A stretch of DNA of 64,000 nt. Source: Symsagittifera roscoffensis (Eukaryota; Xenacoelomorpha; Acoela; Convolutidae). The notes under the pieces are model-generated. The model saw only the letters and a list, made by a program, of their open reading frames with translations, did no database searches and had not been told where the DNA came from. The stretch is taken from contig NC_087066.1 of NCBI RefSeq assembly GCF_963678635.1, positions 30,633,301-30,697,300 on the forward strand. Reading direction: 5' to 3'. The stretch's first letter is position 1. Each line of letters begins with the position of its first letter. Below, one piece after another: positions 1 to 10,868 of the stretch. A program made the position numbers and the translations under genes.

Positions 1-3000
1 ACTTTCGGCTGTTTTATTATCCTTAGTCGGAGTTTCGTCTTCGTCAACTTCTTCGTCTTCCTCTTCTTTAGCCGGCTGCTTCTTTTGCGGTTTCGCTTGG
101 GGTAAAAGATCAGCTGGTAAGAGCGGTTTCAGAACATCTTTCAATTTCGGATCAGACATTGACAGTAAGAGAACTTGACTAGCATCGAGAGAGTTGACTT
201 TTCTTGGGTCTGGATTGTCCTCTAACAATACAAAAGAGTGCTCAACTGTTCCCATGTAGTTTTCCGCCAACAGAACCAAATCGACTCCGTTTTCTGTTTC
301 TTTGTCCGGAATTTCAATAATGGCAGTTCCATCTGGCTTATTCGTCTGTTTGAAAGTTTTATCCCTTGGTGTTATTGGTGTTCCATTTTTGTACCATGTA
401 AAGGTTGGCATTGGCGTAGAAACAATTGTTCCTTGAATGACAGTTGTGTTTTTTGAACGCTTATTGGTGAAGGGATTCACAATTCTAGGCGCTTCATCTT
501 TCATTCCATTTCGCTTTATTGTTTTGTCCAGAATGCTTTCCGAGATAATCGGTCTGTTCTCTTTAAATACCAGCGAGTTGCTTGTGGTTGATATTTTGTT
601 ATTGACTATCAGGTTAATGTTCGAGTTGATATATTTGTCTTTATTTTTCAGCTTCAAGACAGCAGTATCGCCTCTTGTGGTAACTGTTGCATCAGAAACT
701 CGAGATGGTTCCTTTCCATCGATTGTCCACGTAAGACTGGGTTCTTTACCCTCAAAGTCTATGAGAAACTCGACCACGTCTTCCTCTGGTAGACAAAATC
801 GCATTGGACCAGATGGCCTAGCTGCGTTATTCGGAAGTTTTCGCTTGGGAACCGATTGACGTGGCTTCTGTGCAATAGGTTTCAGTTCCTCTTCTTCGAT
901 AACCTTCTCCTCTTTTTTCTTTTCAGGTTCTTTCTGTTTGTTTGCCTCCTCTTTTGGCTTATCAAACTCTTCGCTTGTTTCAGTAACTTTTAGACTATTT
1001 TGCTGTTCATCGAATTCAACCGAAGACAATTGGGGGATATACTCGTTGAAGAAATCAAAGTTATCCAACGTTTCTTCGAAGCCTGGATCGGCCATCAACA
1101 GCAAGGCTCCTAAATTTTGGTCCAGGTCCCAGCTCTTTGGTTTATCTGAACTTAGTACAAACGTATAATCAATTGAGCCTAAATAGTTATCGGCAAGAAC
1201 AACTAGCTCCAGGCCATTTTCAGTCTCATCATCGGGAACTTCCATTATAAGAGTACCATCCGATTTTTTCGTTTGCTTGAAAACGGGGTCTTTAGGGTCG
1301 AGACGGTGACCATTGATAGTCCAGGTAATAGTAGATTCCGGACGTCCTCCAAGTTTTCCTTCAATAATTGACGTCTTTCCTACCCGCTTAACAGTAAATG
1401 GAGTCGCAACTTTTGGACCTTCGTCTACGCTTGCTTTTTTCTTGATAGTTTTATCCAAGTAACCATCTGAAATCACTGGCCTTTTGTCTTTTACGGTAAA
1501 CGTATTGTTTGACTGACACTTATCGTTTTCAACTGTGAACTTCACTTCGCTCTTGATATGCTTGTTTTTGTTCTTCAATGTCAAATAAGCTGTGTTCCCT
1601 TTAACTTCTACCTTGGCATCCTTGTTGAGTTTTGGATCTTTACCATCTATTAACCACGATATTTTTGGATCTTTTCCATCAATTTGAACTTTGAAAATCA
1701 ATTCATCGTCTTTGACTATCGGCTCGATGGGTCTTTTAATCAATGCTGCACCTTGTGGAACATCTTTTCTGTCAACAGGTCTTAGCTTCGGTTCATTTTC
1801 TTTCCGCTTAGGGAAATCTTTATGTCTGGGGGTGAGAGGTTTCGAACTCTCAGCCATTTTGTTGTCTTTCGCTGGTTCTTCGTCTTCGTCGACTTCTTCG
1901 TCTTGTGGTGCTTTTTTCTTGGCCCTTCCTTCAGGCAGAAGATCTAGAGGTATCAGCTGCTTCAGCATATCTTTAAGTTTCGGATCAGCCAAAAACAACA
2001 GCAAAACTTGAGTTGAATCGAGAGCATTTACTTTCCTGGGATTTGGATTGTCTTCTAGCAGAATAAATGATTGCTCTATGGCTCCCATGTAATTTTCAGC
2101 AACTAAAATAACTTCAATACCACATTCGGTTTCCTTATCAGGCACTTCAATAGTTACTGTTCCGTCTGGCTTAGATGATTGTTTGAGCGTTTTATCTCTG
2201 GGCGTAATCGGAGTTCCATTTTTATACCATGTGAAATTTGGCATTGGCGTTGCAGATATTGTTCCTTGAATTACAACCACTGTTTTTACACGTTTGATTG
2301 TAAAATCAGAGACAATTTTCGGCGCTTCATCTTTCATTCCGTTTCGTTTGATCGTCTTATCCAGAACACTTTCAGAAACAATTGGTCTGTTTTCTTTAAA
2401 CACAAGCGAATTGCTTGTTGTGGATATTTTATTATTGACTGTTAAATTAATGCTGGAGTTGATGTATTTATCTTTGTTTTTAAGTTTCAGAACAGCAGTA
2501 TTGCCTCTTGTAATGACTGTTGCATCTGATACTCTTGAAGGTTCCTTCCCATCAATAGTCCATGTCACACTGGGTTCTTTGCCCTCAAAGTCAATAAGAA
2601 ATTCGACAACGTCTTCTTCTGGCAAAGAAAACCTCATAGGGCCAGTGGGTCTTGCAGCGTTACTAGGAAGTTTTCGTTTGGGAACCATTTGTCGCGGCTT
2701 CTCGGCTACTGGTTTAACTACGTCATCATCTATTTCATCGTCTTTCTTTTTTTCTGGTTTCTCTTTCTCTGGATCTTTCTTTTCAGGCTCTTTTTTCTTT
2801 TCTGGTTCTTTCTTTTCAGGCTCATTTTTCTTTTCTGGCTCTTTCTTTTGTTCTTTTGGTTTGCACAAAGCCTGTCTCAATTCATCCGGCAAAAAACTTT
2901 CCAAAAATTCTCTCAAACTGGGATCCGAGAGGAAAAGGAGCAACAATTGAGTTGAATCCAGATAGTTCACATCTCTGGGATTTTGACCTATTAGCACAAA

Positions 3001-5559
3001 AGATTGCTCAATTGTCCCTAGATAGTTCTCAGCTATGAGCGTGAGATCCAGACCGCTTTCTGTTTCATTATCTGGTACATCGATCGAAACTGTACCATCT
3101 GGTTTACTCACTTGTTTGAACTTTGGATCCTTGGGGTCGAGAGGTTGTCCATTTTTGAACCAGGTTATCATAGTACCTGGTTTTCCAACAATCTTTCCTT
3201 CAATGATGCACACCATTTTGACCCTTTTGATTGTAAATTTGCTGACAAATTTGGGCGCTTCATCTGAGGGGCTTTTCTTCTTAATGCTTTTGTCTATTAG
3301 ATTCTCAGAAAGAACAGGTCTGTTTTGCTGAATCGTGAATGAATTATTGGCCGTGGAGATATTGTTATCAATTGTGAACACGATGTCAGAAGTCAGATAC
3401 TTCTCTCGATTTTTCAAGATCAGAATCGCTTTGTTGTCTCTAGTTGTAACTTTTGCGTCCGGCATCTTTGAGACATCTTTTCCATCAATGGTCCATTTTC
3501 CCGAGGGCCTGTCACCTTCGAAATTGATCACCAACTCAATTACGTCATCTTGAGGCAAAGAAAACTGCATTGGCCCTGAAGCTCTTGCAGCTCCTGAAGG
3601 AAGCTTCCGCTTCTGCAAAGACTGCCTAGGTCTCTCAAAATCTGGTTTCACTTCATCGTCAATGACTTCTTCATCCCCAAGCGCTTTGTCAAACTGAAAC
3701 GTGTGCGTACATGTTTGTTCAACACCTTTTATGGTCACGACTACTTTTATTTCAACTTGAGTGACATACTTTGGCTGTTGTAAGCATTCACCAAACGCTG
3801 TTAAAGTACTCCATTCAAACTCAAGTCTGAAGAAAGTCTTGTGTTTATCAGCATAGGCCTCGCCGTCAATGAAAAACATAACGGTGTTCGGCTTTGACTT
3901 AACCTGAAAGTCAAAGTACTGTCGACCATTTTTCAGTCCACTTGAAATCGGTTTGCTTAACAAGTTTGTAACCTTTTCTTCTTGTTTCTGATCGACCGGA
4001 GCTTTGAATTTTGTCAGGTCGATCTGAACTCGACTTGTAGTCTCACCTTTGTCGTTCGCCGCGACGCAGACTATCGAAACTTTTCCCCCTTGGAACTCGG
4101 ATGGGTTCCGGAGTCGGAACACGATAATTCCCGTCGCTTGGTAATCTAAATCAAACCTTGTGTCATCGTAAGAAACTTCTGAGTCGTTCACAGTCCACGT
4201 TAGGTTCGGCAAGGGTTGGCCGACAACTCTTCCCTCAACCTGAACATCTCGGTCGGTTATATTTGGCGTCAGAGGCTCTACGAATTTCGGTCGCATTGCA
4301 GAGAAATCTGGGTCGTCCGTTTTAGGAGCCGGCGGGTCGTTCGGATTTAGCGTCAACTCGAGTCGGTTTTTAGCGCTCCCTCTACGACTGTAAATCACAA
4401 CTTTGTACTCGGTGTTGCCGTACTGCCGAAAGTTTTTGACCAACAAAGAAATATTCAATTCTGCGTCGCAGCTGACCTTGAACGTTTCGCCTCCGTCATC
4501 AACGACTAGTTGACCGTTAACATACCAGTTTATATTCGGCACAGGAGATCCACTTATTTTAGCTGTTAACAGGATATCCGACTTCTGCACACTGTGTTTC
4601 ATCTGCTCAACAAACTTCGGCTTGTCGGCTTCGTTGCTCTCGTCTTTTTTTTGATTGCTTTCGCCTCCAATTGTTACTATACTAGAAGCACTTCCACTAG
4701 CATTGCTTGCTTTGCAAACATACTTCGCCGGTCCGACTTTGGAAATGTCGGCTATTTTCAACTTCGTGGAACCGCTCTCGATGTCCACTTCAAGCGTGAA
4801 ATTTTCGTCGTTTCCAGTTATTTCTTCGTCGTTCACGAACCATTGGATATTCGGCATCGGTTTTCCAGTAGCCTTGGCCTCAAACGTAGCAGTTTGGCCC
4901 ATGACTTGCGGTTTGATTTGCTGCACAAACTTCGGTTTCATGTTATCGTCTTTCTTCGGGACCTTGAGGTCAAACTTTCCACTTTTCACAGTTCCTCCTT
5001 CATTCGATATTTCACATCTGTAGGCCGCAGTTCCAATGTCAGTCAGATCTGGAACTACCATCGTCGCAGTTCCGTCTTCGAGGTACGTTATCTTATGTAT
5101 CTCATCGTCCTCAACTTCTTCGTTGTTCACAAACCACTTAACAGCAGGTCTCGGATACCCAGCGACCTTGCAACTGAAGGTTCCGGTGGTCTTCTCAATC
5201 TTCGGCTTCAGTGGAATCTCGAAGGTCGGCGGAATTATGTCTTCCCCACTAGCAGTTTTCTTCGCACCCCCCAAATTGATGTTGATCTTCCTGCTCACAG
5301 TTCCAAGTCGGTTAGTCAGCTCGCACATGTACACCGAACTCCCAAACTCGGAGATTTTTTCAACAGTTAGCGAAATTTCACCCGTTTCTTCGTTGGCGTC
5401 GATTTTGAACCGATCGTTGCTAGAGTCGATGAATTCGTCATTGATGAACCATTTGATTTCCGGCCACGGGTTCCCACTGATCGCAGCCGAGAACACCGCG
5501 GTGCCCGAGTCAATTTTTCCCGCAAGGGTTTTCTCGAACACGGGTTTTACAAACGCCAT
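1..5559 (-). CDS. Giant Ig-domain (titin/twitchin/obscurin-like) protein, N-terminal part, 3' end outside window
   Basis: One open frame of 1853 codons runs from the ATG at 5557-5559 (MAFVKPVFEKTL) to the left edge with no stop and no obvious intron. Residues 1 to about 510 are I-set Ig domains: Ig1 (1-95), Ig2 (108-200) and Ig3 (208-300) show the Trp of strand C (KWF, QWF) and the Tyr-x-Cys of strand F (YMCE, YRCE, YVCK), while Ig4 and Ig5 are more divergent. From about residue 640 the protein becomes a series of roughly 305-residue modules. Each has a PKRKLP motif, an Ig-like stretch with TWTIDGK, a second Ig-like stretch with TWYKNG or equivalent, an LDxTQ-type leucine-rich helix, and a charged linker. 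Such proteins act in sarcomeres or as cytoskeletal scaffolds. No signal peptide or membrane segment is visible, so it should be cytoplasmic. A good 3' splice site (cgctttgtttag/G, minus strand) lies about 15 bases before the ATG, so the leader is probably spliced. The Ig class is certain; orthology to a named muscle protein is not. Confidence 0.9.
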   Translation of the reverse strand, partial: MAFVKPVFEKTLAGKIDSGTAVFSAAISGNPWPEIKWFINDEFIDSSNDRFKIDANEETGEISLTVEKISEFGSSVYMCELTNRLGTVSRKININLGGAKKTASGEDIIPPTFEIPLKPKIEKTTGTFSCKVAGYPRPAVKWFVNNEEVEDDEIHKITYLEDGTATMVVPDLTDIGTAAYRCEISNEGGTVKSGKFDLKVPKKDDNMKPKFVQQIKPQVMGQTATFEAKATGKPMPNIQWFVNDEEITGNDENFTLEVDIESGSTKLKIADISKVGPAKYVCKASNASGSASSIVTIGGESNQKKDESNEADKPKFVEQMKHSVQKSDILLTAKISGSPVPNINWYVNGQLVVDDGGETFKVSCDAELNISLLVKNFRQYGNTEYKVVIYSRRGSAKNRLELTLNPNDPPAPKTDDPDFSAMRPKFVEPLTPNITDRDVQVEGRVVGQPLPNLTWTVNDSEVSYDDTRFDLDYQATGIIVFRLRNPSEFQGGKVSIVCVAANDKGETTSRVQIDLTKFKAPVDQKQEEKVTNLLSKPISSGLKNGRQYFDFQVKSKPNTVMFFIDGEAYADKHKTFFRLEFEWSTLTAFGECLQQPKYVTQVEIKVVVTIKGVEQTCTHTFQFDKALGDEEVIDDEVKPDFERPRQSLQKRKLPSGAARASGPMQFSLPQDDVIELVINFEGDRPSGKWTIDGKDVSKMPDAKVTTRDNKAILILKNREKYLTSDIVFTIDNNISTANNSFTIQQNRPVLSENLIDKSIKKKSPSDEAPKFVSKFTIKRVKMVCIIEGKIVGKPGTMITWFKNGQPLDPKDPKFKQVSKPDGTVSIDVPDNETESGLDLTLIAENYLGTIEQSFVLIGQNPRDVNYLDSTQLLLLFLSDPSLREFLESFLPDELRQALCKPKEQKKEPEKKNEPEKKEPEKKKEPEKKDPEKEKPEKKKDDEIDDDVVKPVAEKPRQMVPKRKLPSNAARPTGPMRFSLPEEDVVEFLIDFEGKEPSVTWTIDGKEPSRVSDATVITRGNTAVLKLKNKDKYINSSINLTVNNKISTTSNSLVFKENRPIVSESVLDKTIKRNGMKDEAPKIVSDFTIKRVKTVVVIQGTISATPMPNFTWYKNGTPITPRDKTLKQSSKPDGTVTIEVPDKETECGIEVILVAENYMGAIEQSFILLEDNPNPRKVNALDSTQVLLLFLADPKLKDMLKQLIPLDLLPEGRAKKKAPQDEEVDEDEEPAKDNKMAESSKPLTPRHKDFPKRKENEPKLRPVDRKDVPQGAALIKRPIEPIVKDDELIFKVQIDGKDPKISWLIDGKDPKLNKDAKVEVKGNTAYLTLKNKNKHIKSEVKFTVENDKCQSNNTFTVKDKRPVISDGYLDKTIKKKASVDEGPKVATPFTVKRVGKTSIIEGKLGGRPESTITWTINGHRLDPKDPVFKQTKKSDGTLIMEVPDDETENGLELVVLADNYLGSIDYTFVLSSDKPKSWDLDQNLGALLLMADPGFEETLDNFDFFNEYIPQLSSVEFDEQQNSLKVTETSEEFDKPKEEANKQKEPEKKKEEKVIEEEELKPIAQKPRQSVPKRKLPNNAARPSGPMRFCLPEEDVVEFLIDFEGKEPSLTWTIDGKEPSRVSDATVTTRGDTAVLKLKNKDKYINSNINLIVNNKISTTSNSLVFKENRPIISESILDKTIKRNGMKDEAPRIVNPFTNKRSKNTTVIQGTIVSTPMPTFTWYKNGTPITPRDKTFKQTNKPDGTAIIEIPDKETENGVDLVLLAENYMGTVEHSFVLLEDNPDPRKVNSLDASQVLLLSMSDPKLKDVLKPLLPADLLPQAKPQKKQPAKEEEDEEVDEDETPTKDNKTAES
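130..3660 (-). repeat. Tandem protein modules of about 0.9 kb within the Ig gene
   Basis: The PKRKLP-type module start recurs near 3630, 2690 and 865, with a degenerate one near 1760. Spacing is about 900-940 bp, so there are four modules of about 305 residues. Each ends with a leucine-rich helix (LDSTQ-LLLLFL-type; near 2940, 2020, 1100 and 190) and a Lys/Glu/Pro-rich linker. The most repetitive linker lies near 2740-2860, where EPEKK/KEPEK units iterate, a composition resembling the elastic PEVK regions of titin-like proteins. The 865 and 2690 modules are the most similar at both DNA and protein level, suggesting recent duplication or conversion. Confidence 0.8.
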
Positions 5560-5572
5560 TCTTTGTGAACGA

Positions 5573-5582
5573 CGTCAAAACC
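5573..5582 (-). other. Putative leader 3' splice acceptor of the Ig gene
   Basis: Read on the minus strand, a pyrimidine-rich stretch ends in tttgtttag followed by G, a few bases before the start codon. The position fits joining of a distant 5' leader exon, or spliced-leader addition, directly in front of the ATG. Only sequence similarity to splice consensus supports it. Confidence 0.4.
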
Positions 5583-8500
5583 TAAACAAAGCGAACAAAA
5601 ATGCCGTCTGCTAAAAAAAACAGTCGCAATCGGAACAATAAGCGTACACCACTTTGTTATTGGTGCTCTATATTGGCATTTCCATACGAAAATTAAAATT
5701 CCAAATAAACGCTGTCAAGTTAGCGTTCAGAGTGAATGATACCAATATTTTTATAAAAAGGTGAGCAAAACAATTATGAAAAATATTGGATTTAAATTAT
5801 CTGCACCATTATAAAATTCACAAATGGCAATCAAAATAAATGTTGGAAAAAGTTCATCTTCAAAGAACCAAGATGGGGAAACAAAGCCGACATAAAATGA
5901 CCAGACAGGGGGTATAAAAAATGTTTGTTAAAAACTACTATTTTGACCGCCGAAAATTGACTGAATAAAAAAACCGCACCAAGCTTAAATATTCCGTTCT
6001 CTTCGAATGTCGGAACAATAATTGAAACTGGTTTTCATTTGATTTTTGAAATTTAATTTTTATCGAAAGTTTATCTAGTAAAAACTATTAGAGACCACTT
6101 AAATATTAGTAAGATGATACAGGACGATGCCCTGAATTACTACGAGCAGTCTTGTTACTAAAGTAGACACAGCATTTAAATTTCTATTTAGACTTTTAGG
6201 AAAGTGAGCTACTCGGAAGCAGGAATCTAATTGGCTGTATTTATATTTCTTCTTCGAATGTCGCCAATTTGCAAAACAGAAATTATAAAAACCTCTGATG
6301 AGGGTTTTAGGGTTATACCAACGCTTCCAGAAGTGACATATTTATATATTATTTTTTCGGCCTGAAAGCTTCCCAAGTTTTTAAACGAAGCAGAGTAGAG
6401 CTTCAAACCACCTGTAATAAATCACAACTATGACATGTCAAGCTAGCCAAAAAGAAAACTAGATAAAAATCCTTCAGTAGAAAAAAAACTGATCCGAACA
6501 AAAATTGAAAAAAGTACCAAAAGTACTCTTCTCTTGTATAAAACTAATTTCGGGGCGAAAAATTCAAAAAAGACAATTATCTTAGCATTGATATTATCTT
6601 AGCAGAAGCTTAGCATTGAACAGTATTTATGAATCAGTAACTAAGCCCACATAACAATGATAGACGTTTTTTCAGTCGAAAAACTTCAAATCTCAAAAAT
6701 TTCAATATCCAAAAGCGACGAAGAAAAAAATTTATCGCCAATCAATCGATGCAATAGGAGGTAATCAAGCCAATCAGAAATTAGCTGACACCATTCAAGC
6801 TGAGTAAACACTTTTAGCTACAAAACAAAAGGGAGATAATGAAAATTCAGTTGGTATGCAGCCACCTACATACAAATTGCAAGTTGTATGGGAGTGAGTT
6901 CGAAATGCAAATATCCTCAATATGTATATGTTTACCTGATATTGCTGCTGGAAAAAATTCAGTGACTTTGTTAATGTTCTGATTTGATGACACTAACGTA
7001 ATTAAGAAGATATCGCCTCTCGGAATTCGAATGTAAAAATGCATTTACCAGCAACGATTTTTGTCAACTAATAGGTGTTTCATCCTAGAAATGGCCAAAA
7101 TTTCAAACTTCGCCATGTTATGTCGTTATATATGCGTCCTTCGAAGACATATGATGCTGAAACAGCGACGCGAATTATTTATACTGCACTCAAAATCGTT
7201 TCAAATTGAAAGAAGAGTTCTCGCATCAGGTCAGCGCCCTGTTTGTTCCAATTACCCTTCAGCGTCGACGACAAGCTTTTGCCTTTTAAAAATTTGCTGA
7301 AGAAGGTGCAAAAAGAAAGTTAAAAAAAAAACATTTATTTTTTGAATTGCTTCAAAGTTTTATTTCTTAAGTTTGTTCCTCTAAAAGCTATGCTGAGTAC
7401 AAAATGAGATAACTTGCCTCTGATAACGCACTGGTAAGAGCCAACTGCTGGCCTCAATTCAATAAAAGATTATTTGATTTGCCGCTTACGCTTATATAGA
7501 TCGAAATATATTGCGCATTAATTATCACAAATTGAATTACTATAGCCAAAGTAGTCCCAAGTTTAATCCCTCAAAACATAAAAACAACGAATCGCCAGTG
7601 AGATGCTTCGCTAATTTTAAGCTATCGACGTCAATATTTCTCAGATGGTTTTTTTCAAAAACTGCCAAAAATGGCCTGTTAAAAAGTCGATGTCTTGAGA
7701 AAAAATTAGGTTTTCAAACGAAGCAATAAGAGGACATCAAATCGACATAAAAAAGCCGAAACCTATTAAGCCTAAAAAACGGAAAAGATGGAAGTTTTAA
7801 AAAATTGAGCTGGTAAATTTACAACCAACATAAAAATTAAGTTTCGATTGAGCCAGATAATGCTCAAAAACTGTATGTTGCAATAAAAAAAACCCAAGAC
7901 GCTTTTCATAACCAAAAAGAAAATCAAAGAGAGACAAACTTCGCAAAACATCAAAAAGACAAAAAATGGAAAATATGAAACGTTGCGACTTTGAGACTTA
8001 CGTTAGAAAAGTTGCATCGTATTATCACACTATGCTCCGGTAGTGCAAGCATGGAGCGAGCTGTAAAAACTTAGTTTCACCAAGAAATGTCTCCTTTACA
8101 ATTTCTGGCTACAGAAATAACACCAGGAACGAGAACGCAGAATGCCTTTAACTATGTCTGAGCTCAAGTATATATATCCATCGTGAAATGAAACATAGTT
8201 AATATTCTTGAGCTCAGAAGCAAAAAATATATTTTTGAATCTAAATTTTGACCAAACAAGCTGCACTATGGAAGATGATGCATTAAACGGCGGCCAACTT
8301 GAGAATCATATTTATTTAAAGTTAATGAGTTCATTGGTATTGATAAAACCTGGCAAAAAATTGGTGATCGGAAAGCTCTCTGTTATGCTTAAAAAAGCTT
8401 ACAATGTCTCTGTTATGCTTAGAATTTACACCTTGTTTACATTTTCAAGAAACACTCTATTAGAACCATGTAAAAATATTCCAGTAAATTGAAAAATTCA

Positions 8501-10083
8501 GGAAAAGAGACACATGAAAAGATTTCAAAAAAAAACAAGATAAAGGTCTGATTTCTTGTTTTACCTTTCAACTTTAGAATATCAAGTTACATATATATGG
8601 ATTTACAGCTTCGTGAAGCTTCAGATCAATCTATGATTGACGTCTGACCAAATTTGAGAGAACTCGATCAATATTCTAAATTTTTTCATTTCTCTGGAAA
8701 ATCGTAAAATTAAAGTTCACTTTCATAGCAAGAAGTCGATCACGTTTGTTCACGCAAAATCCGCTATCGTAGTTGGAGAACGCAATAATCCTTCCTTTTC
8801 ACAAATGAATTTGAATTGAACGTAAAAGGAAATCGAAACTCAAAAGATCAACAAATCTTCACAACCTATTGAAGTATCTTCACTACGTTCACTGACACTT
8901 GACACAAAAAAAAATAAGAAAAAAAGTACATGGAAAGTGTCGAAAAAATTTATCTACCTAAAATTCATTTTGTCTTGAACGATGTTCAGTTTGAGGAAAA
9001 CATATCAAGAAACCTTATAACCAGTAAATAAGCATTCTGAATCATTACCCGAGCGACAAATGAGCCGGTTTAATACAAGTTGACGCCCTATGAGGTGGAA
9101 ACCAAATGATGTCTTGAAAAGTTAAAGCTATAAGTTTGAAAGTAGAAGTTTCAACGCACTTCCGGAAACACACAGAAGCGTATAATCCTGCCAAAATCCG
9201 ATATGAGGTGACTGGACATTTATCGATACCGTTCAAGGCTTTCAGTGAGAGCCTAAAAAATGCTAGAATTAATAGAAAAATCCATGATTTGGAAAGTAAG
9301 CTCACAGACGATACTCAGACAGTTCAAGCTTTCCCAGACCAAACTTTTCATTTCCATACGCATACCTATCATAAGAAAATTCTGGTACTCAAACCCGGAA
9401 ACTAATGATCCCACGGCACAAGCTTTACTCCTATACCAAGAGGAAAGAGACCTGGAAACTGTTGAGGTTTCGTAATAAAACAATATCAATTTCATACAGA
9501 TTTCTAAAAGTTAACTTTGGGAAAAAGCATAGTTCCCGAATTTACATAAACTCGAAAAAAAAATACAATTAAAAACTCGAATTTCTCGTCAGAGAACATT
9601 GACGGCAGGCGACAAATGATAACACTTCAAGAAGTGACAATTCGTCATAATGCTTAAATAGGCTACGCAATTTTTTTTTGAAAAATTAATTTCAAAAAGC
9701 ACAGCAACCAAACGTCCGTCTTTGGCGGCCGCGAAACTCAGTATGGATCATTTTACGGAACTCCTAGGGAAAGAATCCTGATTAAGTTTCATTGCGACGA
9801 ATGATCACTTCTCTAACTGCGACGTGTCCAAAATTCTAGATTAAAGGCTTACTTTTGAAGAGTCTTAGTTCAAAAAAAAGTAGTCCATCGCGAGAAAGGG
9901 GAAAGGGTGACCTCTACCTCTCTTAATTCAGGAAAAGAAAGCAACATTAACCAAAGTCTGAGGAAAAATTTATAATACTTCCCTTTCCGACAAGCGAACC
10001 CTGAAAATGTTCGCATTGTCAGCTATTTAAACTAAATTTATGCTTTAAATTTGCTTTAAAAAAATATTTATCATGAGAAACTA

Positions 10084-10868
10084 CCTTACCTTTCTGTATT
10101 ATTTCCCATAATATACCTACTTTATCCAAATAAAGTATAAACTCAACCGGCAAAGTTTTTTACGATTTCGTCTATTAGGAGGAAGTTTTTAGGATAGAAA
10201 CGCACTTACCTTTCTGTTGTCAGCCGTACCCGAATATTAAAATATGTAGACAACTTACCCTAACGATGTTTGCAAAGAACCAAATGATAGACAATGATCT
10301 TTCAGTAAAGTACGCCTCAAGTACGGCTTTTGTTTACTTATTTGATTCAGTATTGTTTGCCAAGATCTTTGTCCTGTTCAGGAAAATTGGCGCAAAATAA
10401 CTTTCCCGGCTAAGCGTGGAGAACAATTAAGGCACCCAGAATATATTTAACTGAATACTGATACCATACTAGAAGGGAACAGAGAAAGCACGTACTTACC
10501 AGTTTATAAACAAATTCACAACACTTACACTGCAAAATGGCAGAATATACCCCGCGGTTGACCAGTGCCGCCGTGGGCTAAATATAACTACAGGCTGATC
10601 TTTAAAATGTACAAGGACTCTTTGTAGATCTAATCTTTAACTCAAACTTGTAGATTTCATCAACTTCACCACAAAACTTGGAACAAAATAAAAATAACTA
10701 TTGGAACCCAGATGTATATTTTTTCACAAAGAAATTATAATTTCTATATGACAAAACCTTAAGTTTTTTGCCCACCCAACTTTAAGCCCATTGAGCTTCG
10801 CTTTAATAAAAATCCGGAAGTTTCACGAGCCAACCAGACAAGTGAGATAACATTTCAGCCAACTTACC
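10084..10868 (-). other. Cluster of five minus-strand 5' splice-site consensus sequences, possible alternative leader exons
   Basis: On the minus strand G/GTAAGT or G/GTAAGG occurs with putative exon ends at 10868, 10500, 10259, 10210 and 10090. Five strong donors in under 800 bp is more than AT-rich background should give. The Ig gene just downstream on this strand has a leader acceptor about 15 bases before its ATG, so these could be alternative non-coding first exons from several promoters. This is inference; no promoter element was recognised. Confidence 0.3.

Noticed and set aside
238-5614. Many plus-strand ORFs of 60-258 codons over the left 5.6 kb
   Set aside because: They are shadows of the continuous minus-strand Ig gene, with no motifs of their own.
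6405-6421. gagcttcaaaccacctg shared with about 62526-62542
   Set aside because: Only 17 bases with weak flanking similarity; a dispersed repeat is possible but cannot be defined from two copies.
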